DNA of 58,885 bases from Rickettsiales bacterium (GCA_017620845.1 JAGAUJ010000015.1:1-58885); one strand, 5' to 3'; shown: positions 38,673 to 48,742, numbered from the stretch's first letter. Made by a program: numbers and translations. The notes: generated by a model from the sequence alone, not told the origin.

Positions 38673-40771
38673 TTTAACAAATGATGGCAAAAATTCGCAT
38701 AACCAAACAAATACAACAACAAAGAATATTTAGAAACTTCATTATTTTTAATAATATTTTGTGCGTAATATATTGCTCGTTCCAACAAATCAAAATCATC
38801 ACTCAAATCCGCAACAACGTAATCTTGTTGACCACTTTGCTTCAACCCCATAACCTCTCCAATTCCACGAATTTTCAAATCTTGTTCGGCAACCGTAAAG
38901 CCATTTGTCGTGCTTCTCATTATATTTAATCTTCTTAAAGTATTTTTACCGCCATTTTTATTACTATATAGCAATATACAATAAGATTGTTTATCTCCTC
39001 TACCAACCCTACCTCTCAATTGATGTAATTGCGACAAACCAAATCTTTCAGGATGGTCTATAACTATAACTGTTGCATTTTTTACATCAATACCAACTTC
39101 AATAACTGTTGTAGATATTAATATTTTTTTATTTTCATTATCACAAAACTCTTCCATTATTGTATCTTTATCTTTTTCTTTCATTTTACCATGTATTAAA
39201 GACACTGCCTCACTTCCAAATATTTCACAAAATTCATCATATTTATTTTTTACATCAGTTAACTCCATATTCTCACTTTCTTCCACAAGCGGACAAATCC
39301 AATAAACTTTTTCATCATTTTTTATTTTCTCTTTAATTCTATTAATCAAATCATCATATTTATCGGTTGTAATTATTGAAGTTTGAATTTCTTTTCTATT
39401 TTTTGGCTTTTCTTGTATAATACTTAAATCCATATCGTTATATATTGTTAATGCCAATGTTCTTGGAATAGGAGTTGCTGACATTGCTAAAATATCTGTA
39501 TCTTTATTTTTATTTATTAAATTTAACCTTTGTTCTACACCAAATCTATGTTGTTCATCAATAACAACATATCCTAAATCTTTAAATTCAACATTATCTT
39601 CAATTAAAGCATGCGTCCCAACTAAAATATCTATTTCCCCACTTTTTAACTGTTCTAAAATCTCTTGTCTTTTTTTACCTTTTACCTTTCCGGTTAATAA
39701 CTCAACTTTCACATTTATTTTATTACATAATTCTTTTATATTTACAAAATGCTGGCTTGCCAAAATAGAAGTTGGCACCATTAAGGCGCATTGTTTTTTA
39801 TTTTCTACGTAATTTAACATAGTAATTAAAGCAACAATCGTTTTTCCACTTCCAACATCGCCCTGTAATAGACGATTCATTTTTTTATTTGAAAATGTAT
39901 CAGTTTCAATTTCATTAATAACTTTTATTTGATCGTTAGTTAAACTAAAAGGTAAAATATTTTGTATAAAATTATTTTTTAATTCTTTTTTATTATTTTC
40001 TAAAACATTTTTATTTAATTTATCTTTGTGTCTATATCTTATTAAAGTCATTATTAATTGTTGTGCTAATATTTCATCAAAAGCAAGCCTTCTTCTATAT
40101 TTGTTGTTTTTGGCATCAAATACACTTACTGGCTTGTGTAAAGCAATTAAACTTTCCTTCCAACTGCTCCAATTATTTTTTTGCAAAATATCACCACTTA
40201 ACCACTCTGGTAAATTAGGACATTGTTTTAAAACAATATCAATATTTTTTGCAACTTCTTTATTTATAATTCCATAGGTCAATGGGTATATTGCCTCAAT
40301 TTGTGGAATTTCAGTTAAATTATTACTTATGTAGTCTGGATGGACTATTTGTATTTGTGAGTTATAAATATCAACTTTTCCACTAATAAAAATTTCACTA
40401 TCAATTTTAAATTTTAGATTTATATAATTTTCAAAATATTTATAATATACAATATTTACAAAATTATTTCCAAGATAACAAGTAATTATATAAGGCTGTT
40501 TTGATCTTGTTGGCTTACTATGACTAATAACTTTAACTTTTGCAATAACAATATCACCACTGCTAATATCTTTTACATTTTCCACAAATTTTCTTTGTAA
40601 AAATCTATCAGGCAAATGAAACAATAAATCCAACATTTTAGGAATTTGTGTCTCACTTGCTAATTGTCTTTTTTTCTGTAATAAAGTTTTATAATTTTTT
40701 AATGTCTTCTCCCCTATACCATTTAAATTACTTATATGAGTAAATAAAAAATTTAAAACTTCTGGTCGCAT
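38669..40771 (-). CDS. recG: ATP-dependent DNA helicase RecG
   Basis: A superfamily 2 helicase that remodels stalled replication forks. About 700 residues. An N-terminal wedge/OB domain includes LFHLPDRFLQRKFV. Helicase motif I is RLLQGDVGSGKTIVAL, the II region is YVVIDEQHRFGVEQR, motif III is AMSATPIPRTLAL, and motif VI is HQLRGRVGRGDKQSYC. The C-terminal TRG region includes FTVAEQDLKIRGIGEVMG. I prefer ATG at 40771 (MRPEVLNFLF); the longer frame to 40825 would overlap pyrG. It lies just downstream of pyrG in the same direction. Confidence 0.95.
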   Translation of the reverse strand: MRPEVLNFLFTHISNLNGIGEKTLKNYKTLLQKKRQLASETQIPKMLDLLFHLPDRFLQRKFVENVKDISSGDIVIAKVKVISHSKPTRSKQPYIITCYLGNNFVNIVYYKYFENYINLKFKIDSEIFISGKVDIYNSQIQIVHPDYISNNLTEIPQIEAIYPLTYGIINKEVAKNIDIVLKQCPNLPEWLSGDILQKNNWSSWKESLIALHKPVSVFDAKNNKYRRRLAFDEILAQQLIMTLIRYRHKDKLNKNVLENNKKELKNNFIQNILPFSLTNDQIKVINEIETDTFSNKKMNRLLQGDVGSGKTIVALITMLNYVENKKQCALMVPTSILASQHFVNIKELCNKINVKVELLTGKVKGKKRQEILEQLKSGEIDILVGTHALIEDNVEFKDLGYVVIDEQHRFGVEQRLNLINKNKDTDILAMSATPIPRTLALTIYNDMDLSIIQEKPKNRKEIQTSIITTDKYDDLINRIKEKIKNDEKVYWICPLVEESENMELTDVKNKYDEFCEIFGSEAVSLIHGKMKEKDKDTIMEEFCDNENKKILISTTVIEVGIDVKNATVIVIDHPERFGLSQLHQLRGRVGRGDKQSYCILLYSNKNGGKNTLRRLNIMRSTTNGFTVAEQDLKIRGIGEVMGLKQSGQQDYVVADLSDDFDLLERAIYYAQNIIKNNEVSKYSLLLYLFGYANFCHHLLN

Positions 40772-40796
40772 TTGTTTATATTTATTTATAATTTTA

Positions 40797-42392
40797 TTAT
40801 ATACAAGCCTCAACAAGTCCCACAAACAAAGGATGTGGTTTTTCTGGTCTTGATTTTAATTCAGGATGAAATTGTGAAGCAATAAAAAATTTCTTATCTT
40901 TTAATTCTATTATTTCAACCAATTTTCCATCTGGTGATAAACCTGCAAAAGTCATACCTTTTTGTTCTAACAAATCTCTATAACCATTATTTACTTCGTA
41001 TCTGTGTCTATGTCTTTCACTTATTATATCTTGTTTATATAATTGTTTTGTTTTTGTGTTGTCTGCAATTTTACAGTTGTAAGAACCAAGTCTCATCGTT
41101 CCACCTTTTTGTGTTATTTCTTTTTGTTCATCCATAATTGAAATAACTGGATTTTTTGCGTTTTCATTAAATTCTGTGCTATTTACATCTTCTAAACCAA
41201 CAACATTTTTAGCAAATTCCATTACTGCTGATTGCATACCAAGACAAATACCTAAAAATGGAATATTATGTTCTCTTACATATTGTATAGTCAACATTTT
41301 TCCATCTACTCCCCTATTACCAAAACCACCTGGAACAATTACACCTTTACAATCGCTTAATTCATTTTTAGCATCTTTCAAAGTTTTTATATTTTCTGCA
41401 TCAACCCATTTTAATTCAATACCAGTATTTAAATGTGCCCCCGCATGTTTTAAGCTTTCAACAACTGACAAATAAGCATCGTGTAACTGTATATATTTAC
41501 CAACTATTGCAATTTTTGTTTTCTTTTTTGGATTTATAATTTTATTTACTATATCTTGCCAATTTTTCAAATCTGGTATATTATTTTCAAGTTTAAAATA
41601 TGTTAATATTTCATTTGCAAGTCCTTCTTCTTCAAGTGCCAAAGGAACTTGATAAATACTCTTCATATCCATACACTCAATTACTGAACTTCTTTTTACA
41701 TTTGTAAATAGTGATAATTTATTTTTTTCGCCCTCTGATAAATGATGTGATGTTCTACAAACTAATATATCAGGCTGTATTCCTATACCTCTTAAAGTCA
41801 TTACACTATGTTGTGCTGGTTTTGTTTTTAATTCTTCACTTGTTTGTAAAAATGGAATTAAAACAGTATGTAAAAATAAAGTATTTTCATTTCCAACATC
41901 TACTCTAAACTGTCTTATTGCCTCATAAAAATGTAAGCCTTCCATATCTCCAACCGTTCCACCAATTTCTATAATTATAAAATCTGGATGATTTGTGTGT
42001 TCTGTTGCGTTTTTTATACAATCTTTTATTTCATTCGTAATATGTGGAACTATTTGTAATGTTTTACCTAAATATTCGCCATTTCTTTCTTTATTTAAAA
42101 CACTTAAATAAACTTTACCAGAAGTTAATGAACTATATTTATTTAAGTTTATATTTGAAAATCTTTCATAATGTCCTAAATCTAAATCTGTTTCTGTTCC
42201 ATCGTCCGTTACAAATACCTCTCCGTGCTCCATAGGATTCATTGTTCCAGGGTCAACATTTATATATGGGTCAAATTTTTGATGAAAAACTGAATAACCT
42301 CTTGATTTTAATAATTTACCTATTGAACTTGCAATAATTCCCTTTCCCAGTGAACTAACAACACCACCGGTTATAAATATGTATTTTGTCAT
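40797..42392 (-). CDS. pyrG: CTP synthase
   Basis: Makes CTP from UTP, ATP and glutamine. At 531 residues it is typical. The N-terminal synthase domain opens with YIFITGGVVSSLGKGI (P-loop) and has DPYINVDPGTMNP and DLDLGHYERF. The C-terminal class I glutamine amidotransferase domain has the oxyanion and nucleophile segment PFLGICLGMQ and the catalytic FHPE. recG follows 25 bases downstream, so pyrG-recG is probably an operon. Confidence 0.97.
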   Translation of the reverse strand: MTKYIFITGGVVSSLGKGIIASSIGKLLKSRGYSVFHQKFDPYINVDPGTMNPMEHGEVFVTDDGTETDLDLGHYERFSNINLNKYSSLTSGKVYLSVLNKERNGEYLGKTLQIVPHITNEIKDCIKNATEHTNHPDFIIIEIGGTVGDMEGLHFYEAIRQFRVDVGNENTLFLHTVLIPFLQTSEELKTKPAQHSVMTLRGIGIQPDILVCRTSHHLSEGEKNKLSLFTNVKRSSVIECMDMKSIYQVPLALEEEGLANEILTYFKLENNIPDLKNWQDIVNKIINPKKKTKIAIVGKYIQLHDAYLSVVESLKHAGAHLNTGIELKWVDAENIKTLKDAKNELSDCKGVIVPGGFGNRGVDGKMLTIQYVREHNIPFLGICLGMQSAVMEFAKNVVGLEDVNSTEFNENAKNPVISIMDEQKEITQKGGTMRLGSYNCKIADNTKTKQLYKQDIISERHRHRYEVNNGYRDLLEQKGMTFAGLSPDGKLVEIIELKDKKFFIASQFHPELKSRPEKPHPLFVGLVEACI

Positions 42393-42516
42393 TAATTTTA
42401 AATTGTGTATAGTTTTATATTACAATGTTAAAATAAAAAGTCAATTGCAACAAAATTTCTTGATTTTAATAAAATTTATCATTAAAATGTAATTCTTATT
42501 AAAATTTTATATTTTT

Positions 42517-43131
42517 ATGACACTAAAAGCATTAGTTTTTGATATAGATGGCGTCCTATTAGATCATGAAAATGAAAAAGGACATGATTGGACTATAAAT
42601 ATAGAAAATGATTTAAATATCTCAAAAGAAACAGTGGAACAATTACATAAAAATGCAAAACAATGGCATAATTTATCATTGGGACAAGATAAAGTGGAAG
42701 AATATTTTGCAAAATTTTTAGAAGAACATAATATAACAAAAATTAATGCAATGCAATTAGTAAATTATTTTATAAATAATGATACAAACACAAGATATTA
42801 TATGTTTGATGAAGTAAAAAAATTAACAGATAAAAATTATCAACTTTATATAGGAACACATCAAATACCAGAAAAAGGACAAAGGTTATGGTTTATTGAA
42901 GATTTTAATAAATATTTTATAAAAATGTTTACTTCTTATAATGTTGGTTATATGAAACATGAACTGCAATTTTTTGAGAAAATTACTGATGAACTACATT
43001 TATCACCAAATGAAATTATGTTAATAGATGATAAACAAAAAAATGTTGACACTGCAATTAATGCTGGCTGGCAAGGTTATTTATATACAACATTTGAAGA
43101 CATAAAAGAAAATTTGTTTAATAGATTATAA
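42517..43131 (+). CDS. HAD-superfamily hydrolase
   Basis: 204 residues with all HAD motifs: nucleophile DIDGVLLD (motif I, residues 9-16), Thr in LYIGTHQ (II), a lysine in YMKHELQFF (III) and the acidic pair in LIDDKQKNVDTA (IV), followed by AGWQGYLY. It has a small helical cap like the beta-phosphoglucomutase or haloacid dehalogenase subfamily. The substrate is unknown. It is convergent with hemW, with four bases between the stops. Confidence 0.85.
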   Translation: MTLKALVFDIDGVLLDHENEKGHDWTINIENDLNISKETVEQLHKNAKQWHNLSLGQDKVEEYFAKFLEEHNITKINAMQLVNYFINNDTNTRYYMFDEVKKLTDKNYQLYIGTHQIPEKGQRLWFIEDFNKYFIKMFTSYNVGYMKHELQFFEKITDELHLSPNEIMLIDDKQKNVDTAINAGWQGYLYTTFEDIKENLFNRL

Positions 43132-43135
43132 TTTA

Positions 43136-44302
43136 TTATTTCATCAGTTTTTCAATTATAGAGTCCAAGACATTAAAATATTTTACATTAACCTTTAATG
43201 CGCCATTATTAACAACAACTAAATCATCCTTTACTAAACCATTATAACCATCACTCACAATATCTTTAACACTATCAACAATTAAATATTTTTTTACATT
43301 TTCTAATTTTATTCCACCTCTCAACCTCAAACCCATCAACAAAACTTCTTCAATAAACTCTTCTTTTGTTAAATCCTCTTTTATCTCACAACCAAAACCA
43401 GTTTGTAAAACACTATCTATCCATTTTTGTGGACTTTTATAATTTTCAACACTCGTTCTTATTTTATAACCATCAACAAAATCATCACCAAAACACACCC
43501 TACCATGTGCGCCAGCACCAACACCTATCCACTCACCATTATCCCAATAATTCAAATTATGCCGACACTCAAACCCACTTTTTGCATAATTTGATACTTC
43601 ATATATATTTATATTTTTATTTTCCAAAAAATCATTTGTAATATTATACATTTCACTTGCTTTTTTATCACCCAAAGTTTTTATTCCAATTTCAAAAAAC
43701 TTTGTCCCCTCCTCAATGATTAACTGATACAAAGATATATGATAAGGTGATAATTTTACTGCCTCTTCAAGTTCATTCAACCAATCATTAATTTTTTGCT
43801 TCGGTCTTGCATAAATCAAATCTATTGAATATCTTTTCTCAAAAATCTTCTGTGCAATTTCTATTGCCTTTATTGCTTCTGCTTTATTATGCATTCTACC
43901 AAAAAACTTCAACCAATCATCATTTAAAGACTGAATGCCTATTGACAACCGATTAATTCCAATTTTATTAAAATCACAAAACTTACCAATTTCTACTGTT
44001 GTAGGGTTTGCTTCCATAGATATTTCAATATTTCCAATTCCCCACAAATCATTAATTTTATTTATTATTTTACTTGCAAAATCAATAGACATTATTGACG
44101 GCGTGCCACCACCAAAAAAAATTGTCTTAATTTCCCTATTTTTCAATAAATTATAATAATTTTCAATTTCTAACAAATAAGCATTTAAAAAATCAACCTG
44201 ATTAATAGCAGTTAATTTATAAGAATTAAAATCACAGTAAGGACATTTTGATAAACAAAATGGATAATGAATATAAATTGATAAATCTTTATCTTGCTTC
44301 AT
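43136..44302 (-). CDS. hemW: Radical SAM haem chaperone HemW (HemN-like)
   Basis: 388 residues. The radical-SAM cluster motif FCLSKCPYC (CxxxCxxC) lies near residue 16. FFGGGTPSIM follows, then the family patterns RLSIGIQSLND and SLYQLIIEEGTKF. The N-terminal fourth cysteine of true HemN oxidase is missing, as in HemW, which is thought to deliver haem rather than oxidise coproporphyrinogen. The start ATG overlaps the recO TGA as ATGA, showing translational coupling and confirming UGA as a stop codon here. Confidence 0.9.
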   Translation of the reverse strand: MKQDKDLSIYIHYPFCLSKCPYCDFNSYKLTAINQVDFLNAYLLEIENYYNLLKNREIKTIFFGGGTPSIMSIDFASKIINKINDLWGIGNIEISMEANPTTVEIGKFCDFNKIGINRLSIGIQSLNDDWLKFFGRMHNKAEAIKAIEIAQKIFEKRYSIDLIYARPKQKINDWLNELEEAVKLSPYHISLYQLIIEEGTKFFEIGIKTLGDKKASEMYNITNDFLENKNINIYEVSNYAKSGFECRHNLNYWDNGEWIGVGAGAHGRVCFGDDFVDGYKIRTSVENYKSPQKWIDSVLQTGFGCEIKEDLTKEEFIEEVLLMGLRLRGGIKLENVKKYLIVDSVKDIVSDGYNGLVKDDLVVVNNGALKVNVKYFNVLDSIIEKLMK

Positions 44303-45024
44303 TTTTTCAAATATTTTATTATTTCAGTTTTAAAAAACCTTATCGGTTCATATTTTTTAATCACATTATTTTCCTTACAAAATTTATATATAAAATAATG
44401 TAATATATTAACCGCCTTTATAATTTCTTCAATATTATTATCAAAACCAACAAAACATCGCGGAACTGTAAACAATTGATTTTTATACTTTTCTCCAAGT
44501 TCTTTTGAAATACCATTTCCAGTTTTTGGAGATATATAAAATACCTCATTATTATCTAAATCACAACTATCTACATTTATTGAAATTCCAGTATATTCAA
44601 CAATATTATACAAAAAATCCACATAATTTAACAAAATATTTTTATTATTTTCCTTAAAACAAAACATTAAATTATAAAATATCTTATATATTTCATCAAC
44701 TACATCATTTTTTATCAAAATATTATTTAAAATTGAAATCGCAGAGTTAAACAATAATAAATACAACTTATTTATAAAAAATATATTTAAAAAATCTTCA
44801 ATAGATTGAGTTTCAACATTACCATAACCATCAACATTTTTTACCTCACAACCAAAACCCACATAGTTACCCACCTGATCTTTATACTTTTCTGCTTTTG
44901 TATGTTTATTTTTCAAAAAACCTGAAATAATACCATTATTTTCACTAAAAATCTTTATTATTTTACTTCTATCATTATATTTTTTTATAGATATTACAAA
45001 ACCTCTATCTTGAATTGTTGGCAT
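44299..45024 (-). CDS. recO: DNA repair protein RecO
   Basis: 241 residues. The N-terminal OB fold contains DRGFVISIKKYNDRSKIIKIFSENNG (shown here in two runs: RGFVISIKKYNDRS and KIIKIFSEN). The helical C-terminal domain has SPKTGNGIS and CFVGF. RecO anneals single strands and loads RecA with RecR in RecF-pathway repair. The zinc-finger cysteines found in many RecO proteins are reduced to one pair remnant (CDLDN). It starts one base after pgsA and ends overlapping hemW. Confidence 0.85.
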   Translation of the reverse strand: MPTIQDRGFVISIKKYNDRSKIIKIFSENNGIISGFLKNKHTKAEKYKDQVGNYVGFGCEVKNVDGYGNVETQSIEDFLNIFFINKLYLLLFNSAISILNNILIKNDVVDEIYKIFYNLMFCFKENNKNILLNYVDFLYNIVEYTGISINVDSCDLDNNEVFYISPKTGNGISKELGEKYKNQLFTVPRCFVGFDNNIEEIIKAVNILHYFIYKFCKENNVIKKYEPIRFFKTEIIKYLKK

Positions 45025-45025
45025 A

Positions 45026-45637
45026 TTACATATTTTTTAATCCAACTTTACAATAAGCATAACCAGTTATTACAGTCAAAATTGCCGAAACATTTAAGAA
45101 AATTATGCCTATTTTTTCAATAAAACCATTAAAAAATATTCTTAACAAAGGTTCTACTTCAAAAAATTCCATTATTGTTTCATAAGTATAATTTGAACCT
45201 TTACTTGCTAATAAAAGTGCAGTAATTGCTATCATTTGGAAAGCAGTTTTCCATTTTGCTAATCTTGTAACCGGAACACCAATATTTAATGTTGCCAAAA
45301 ATTCTCTCAAACCAGATACTAATATTTCTCTACAAATTATAATTATTGCAGGAATTAATATAAAAATACTTTTAGAAAAACTTACCAACATAAGTAAGGA
45401 CACTGAAACAAGCAATTTATCTGCTATTGGATCAAAACAACGACCAAAATTTGACTGAACTTTATATAATCTTGCAAAATAACCATCAAAATAATCTGTT
45501 ATACTTGCCAATAAGAACAAAAAAGCAACTATCAAATTTGTTATTTTCCAAGGAACATAAAATGATATTACTATTAATGGAATAAGCACTATTCTAAATA
45601 TAGTTAACAAATTTGGTAATTCTTTTTTTTTCATCAT
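45026..45637 (-). CDS. pgsA: CDP-diacylglycerol--glycerol-3-phosphate 3-phosphatidyltransferase
   Basis: First committed step towards phosphatidylglycerol, in the inner membrane. 203 residues with about five membrane segments. The CDP-alcohol phosphotransferase signature is perfect in spacing: DYFDGYFAR, eight residues, G, then CFDPIAD. The N terminus LPNLLTIFRIVLIPLIV is typical. Start at 45637 or the adjacent ATG at 45634. It is first protein gene of a unit with recO and hemW, and lies 26 bases after the SRP RNA with no terminator between. Confidence 0.95.
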   Translation of the reverse strand: MMKKKELPNLLTIFRIVLIPLIVISFYVPWKITNLIVAFLFLLASITDYFDGYFARLYKVQSNFGRCFDPIADKLLVSVSLLMLVSFSKSIFILIPAIIIICREILVSGLREFLATLNIGVPVTRLAKWKTAFQMIAITALLLASKGSNYTYETIMEFFEVEPLLRIFFNGFIEKIGIIFLNVSAILTVITGYAYCKVGLKNM

Positions 45638-45663
45638 ATCTACTTGTGTTGATAATAATAAGT

Positions 45664-45748
45664 GGAGACAGACAACCCACTATGAACTGCTTATAACTGC
45701 TACCTTTCGGTTCTGATTCATTCATAGCCACAATGCCTGTCTGCCTCC
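45664..45748 (-). ncRNA. ffs: 4.5S / bacterial small SRP RNA
   Basis: The minus strand forms one long hairpin: GGAGGCAGACAG at the 5' end pairs with CTGTCTGTCTCC at the 3' end. The apex carries the SRP core: TCAGAACCGAAAGGTAGCAG with a GAAA tetraloop and the flanking symmetric and asymmetric internal loops that bind Ffh. Length of about 85 bases is normal. It has its own promoter and leads directly into pgsA. Confidence 0.92.
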
Positions 45749-45755
45749 AAGACTG

Positions 45756-45783
45756 ATTTTACAGTATGATTTATAAAATTCAA
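45756..45783 (-). promoter_or_regulatory. Promoter of the SRP RNA gene
   Basis: On the minus strand a -35 TTGAAT (45778-45783) and a -10 TAAAAT (45756-45761) have 16-base spacing. The start would fall at about 45748, matching the predicted RNA 5' end. Confidence 0.65.
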
Positions 45784-46032
45784 GTAAATTATGTATTACA
45801 GTTTTATTATATTAATCTACATACAAAAAATATAAATTAAATAATAAAAAAATGCAAAATCTTACATTTTTTTGGTATATAATAATATTTTTACAACAAT
45901 ACAATAAAAACTATAATAATTATGTAAAAATATTTTTATTATATAAACCAACAATATATGTAATTTTCAATTATAAAAATACATTATATATCAAAAGAAA
46001 TAACATCATTATTATGATTTTTGTAAATAAAC

Positions 46033-46064
46033 TTGACAAGTGCCATATTATTATGCCATAATAA
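46033..46064 (+). promoter_or_regulatory. mgtA promoter with overlapping palindromic operator
   Basis: A perfect -35 TTGACA (46033-46038) and a -10 CATAAT (46057-46062) have 18-base spacing. A perfect palindrome, TTATTATG, C, CATAATAA (46048-46064), covers the -10. Such placement is classical for a repressor site. The leader from here to the ATG at 46139 is about 70 bases. The rest of 45784-46032 is A/T-rich without visible features. Confidence 0.6.
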
Positions 46065-46138
46065 GTATTGTATTTTTACACTTTTATTTATTAATAACAA
46101 TTATTAGTATTTATGACATAACATTATTAGGAGTTTTT

Positions 46139-48742
46139 ATGGAAAAAGAAAATAAAAAAAACAAAAACGGCATAAACACTATTAAGAACAGTTTAATACA
46201 TTATGCCAAACTTGACAGTCACTCACTATTACAAGAGTTAAAAACTGATATTAAAAAAGGCCTAAGTACTGAATTTGTTGAAGATTGGCAAGATGAATAC
46301 GGTTTTAATGAAATAACAAATACAGATGAATACATTTGGTATATAAAATTATTAGAATCTTTTTTTAACCCTTTTAATATAGTCTTATTAATACTCGCAA
46401 CTATTTCGTTTTTTTCACAAGATATAATGGCTGGTTTAACAATCTGTTGTTTAGTAGCAATAAGTAGTATCATAAAATATATCCAAGAAAACAAATCAAA
46501 CAAAGCAAGCGAAAGATTAAGAAGTATGATAAAAACAACCGCAACAGTTGTTAGAGATGGCTTCAAAAAAGAAGTTGATATTAGAGACTTAATTGTTGGT
46601 GATATAATATATTTATCAGCAGGAGACATAATACCAGCAGATTTAAGAATTATTGAATCAAAAGACTTATTTATAGCACAAGCATCATTAACTGGCGAAT
46701 CAGAACCGATAGAAAAATTTTCAAATTTAAAAGATGAAAAAATAAAATCAAAATCTCCATTAGAACTTGAAGATATTTGTTTTATGGGAACAAATGTAGT
46801 TAGTGGAACTGCAACTGCTGTAATATTATCAATAGGCAAAAATACTTATTTTGGTTCAATGGCAAAATTAATTACAAGAAAAAAAAGTAAAACAAATTTT
46901 GACAAAGGTTTAACTGAATTAAGTTTATTCTTAATAAAATTTATGATTATAATGGTTATAATAGTGTTTTTCGTTAATGGAATCACAAAACACGACTGGC
47001 TCGGTGCTTTCTTATTTGCCATATCTGTTGCGGTTGGTCTAACACCAGAAATGCTACCGGTTATAGTTTCTGCAAATTTAGCAAAAGGTGCAACATCAAT
47101 GTCTAAAAAAAGAACAGTTGTTAAAAATATAAGTTCAATTCAAAACTTCGGTGCAATGGACATTTTATGCTCCGATAAAACTGGAACTTTAACTGAAAAC
47201 GTTGTTATTTTACAATATCACACAGATATACATGGAAAAGAAGATTTAAGAGTTTTAAGACATGCTTATCTAAATAGTAATTTTCAAACTGGCTTAAAAA
47301 ACTTATTAGATATTGCCATTATTAATAAAGCAGTTGAAAATGGTTTTTATAATTTAAATTTTGAATATAAAAAAATTGATGAAATACCATTTGATTTTGT
47401 AAGAAGAAGAATGTCTGTAATTGTAGAAGATAGAAAAGGCAAAATACAAATGATTACAAAAGGTGCTATTGAAGAAATGCTACAAGTTTGTAAATATGTT
47501 GAATATGAAAATGAAGTAATTGAATTAGACGAAGACACAAAAAAGGAAATCATAGAAAAAGTATTAGACTTGAATGAAGATGGTATGCGTGTTTTAGCAT
47601 TGGCACAGAAAAAAATTAATAAAGACGATAAAATAACAGTAGATAGTGAACAAGATATGGTTTTAATGGGTTATTTAAGTTTCCTTGACCCACCAAAACA
47701 ATCAGCAAAATCTGCTATTCAGGCATTAAAAAACAATAATGTAAAGATTAAAGTCTTAACTGGTGATAGTGACATTATTGCAAAATGTGTATGTAAACAA
47801 GTTGGTATTGAAAATGATAAAGTTTTACTTGGAAAAGATATTGATGAAATTAGCGACAATGAATTAAAAAAACTTGTTGAAAATATAGATATATTTGCAA
47901 AATTATCTCCACAACAAAAATTAAGAATAATAAAAACTTTAAGGGAAGATGGACACACTGTTGGTTTTATGGGCGATGGAATAAATGATGCTCCAGCAAT
48001 GAAAGAAGCAGATGTAGCAATTTCAGTTGATTCAGCAGTTGATATTGCAAAAGAATCAGCAGACATAATTTTACTAAAAAAAGACTTAAATGTTTTAGTT
48101 GATGGTGTTATTGAAGGTAGAAAAATATTCTGTAATATAATAAAATATATTAAAATGACAATAAGTTCAAATTTTGGAAATATATTTTCAATATTATTTG
48201 CAAGTATGTTTTTACCATTTTTACCAATGTTACCAGTCCAAATATTAGTGTTAAATATCTTATATGATTTATCACAAGTATCAATTCCTTGGGATAATGT
48301 AGATGAGGAATTATTAACCATACAAAAAAAATGGTCTACTCAATCAATAAAAAGTTTTATGCTATCAGTTGGACCAATCAGTTCAATTTGTGATATATTG
48401 TTATTTTTTGTAATGCACAAATTATTACATTATAATGTATCAACATTTCATAGTGGTTGGTTTGTAGCAAGTATGCTAACACAAATTGCAGTCATACATT
48501 TTATTAGAACAAAAAAGAAACCATTTTTTGAAAGTAATGTTTCAAGTCAAATATTGTTCTCAACAATACTTACTGGCATTGTAGCAGTTATCTTACCATA
48601 TACAAAAATAGGAAGTTATATTGGTTTGACAAGTATATCAATTAGTTTTTATTTGTGGTTATCGGTAATTTTGGTTATTTATATATCGTTAATACAAATT
48701 GTTAAGAAATATTATATTAAAAAATATAATTCTTGGCTATAA
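46139..48742 (+). CDS. mgtA: Magnesium-translocating P-type ATPase
   Basis: Type IIIB P-type ATPase of the inner membrane, importing magnesium. About 867 residues. Motifs: actuator TGES in SLTGESEPIE, phosphorylation site CSDKTGTLTEN near residue 350, KGA in the nucleotide domain, and the hinge MGDGINDAPAM. There are ten hydrophobic segments, with PEMLPVIV in the M4 region typical of MgtA/MgtB. ATG at 46139 with AGGAG at 46129-46133 is preferred over the longer frame from 46040, which begins upstream of the predicted promoter start. A good terminator follows. Confidence 0.92.
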   Translation: MEKENKKNKNGINTIKNSLIHYAKLDSHSLLQELKTDIKKGLSTEFVEDWQDEYGFNEITNTDEYIWYIKLLESFFNPFNIVLLILATISFFSQDIMAGLTICCLVAISSIIKYIQENKSNKASERLRSMIKTTATVVRDGFKKEVDIRDLIVGDIIYLSAGDIIPADLRIIESKDLFIAQASLTGESEPIEKFSNLKDEKIKSKSPLELEDICFMGTNVVSGTATAVILSIGKNTYFGSMAKLITRKKSKTNFDKGLTELSLFLIKFMIIMVIIVFFVNGITKHDWLGAFLFAISVAVGLTPEMLPVIVSANLAKGATSMSKKRTVVKNISSIQNFGAMDILCSDKTGTLTENVVILQYHTDIHGKEDLRVLRHAYLNSNFQTGLKNLLDIAIINKAVENGFYNLNFEYKKIDEIPFDFVRRRMSVIVEDRKGKIQMITKGAIEEMLQVCKYVEYENEVIELDEDTKKEIIEKVLDLNEDGMRVLALAQKKINKDDKITVDSEQDMVLMGYLSFLDPPKQSAKSAIQALKNNNVKIKVLTGDSDIIAKCVCKQVGIENDKVLLGKDIDEISDNELKKLVENIDIFAKLSPQQKLRIIKTLREDGHTVGFMGDGINDAPAMKEADVAISVDSAVDIAKESADIILLKKDLNVLVDGVIEGRKIFCNIIKYIKMTISSNFGNIFSILFASMFLPFLPMLPVQILVLNILYDLSQVSIPWDNVDEELLTIQKKWSTQSIKSFMLSVGPISSICDILLFFVMHKLLHYNVSTFHSGWFVASMLTQIAVIHFIRTKKKPFFESNVSSQILFSTILTGIVAVILPYTKIGSYIGLTSISISFYLWLSVILVIYISLIQIVKKYYIKKYNSWL

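Noticed and set aside
45852-46061. Small gene upstream of mgtA
   Set aside because: The frame is Asn/Tyr/Ile-rich translation of AT-rich DNA, lacks a ribosome-binding site, and spans the mgtA promoter.
45784-46138. Magnesium riboswitch in the mgtA leader
   Set aside because: The predicted leader is only about 70 bases and A/T-rich, with no stable multi-helix fold such as the M-box.
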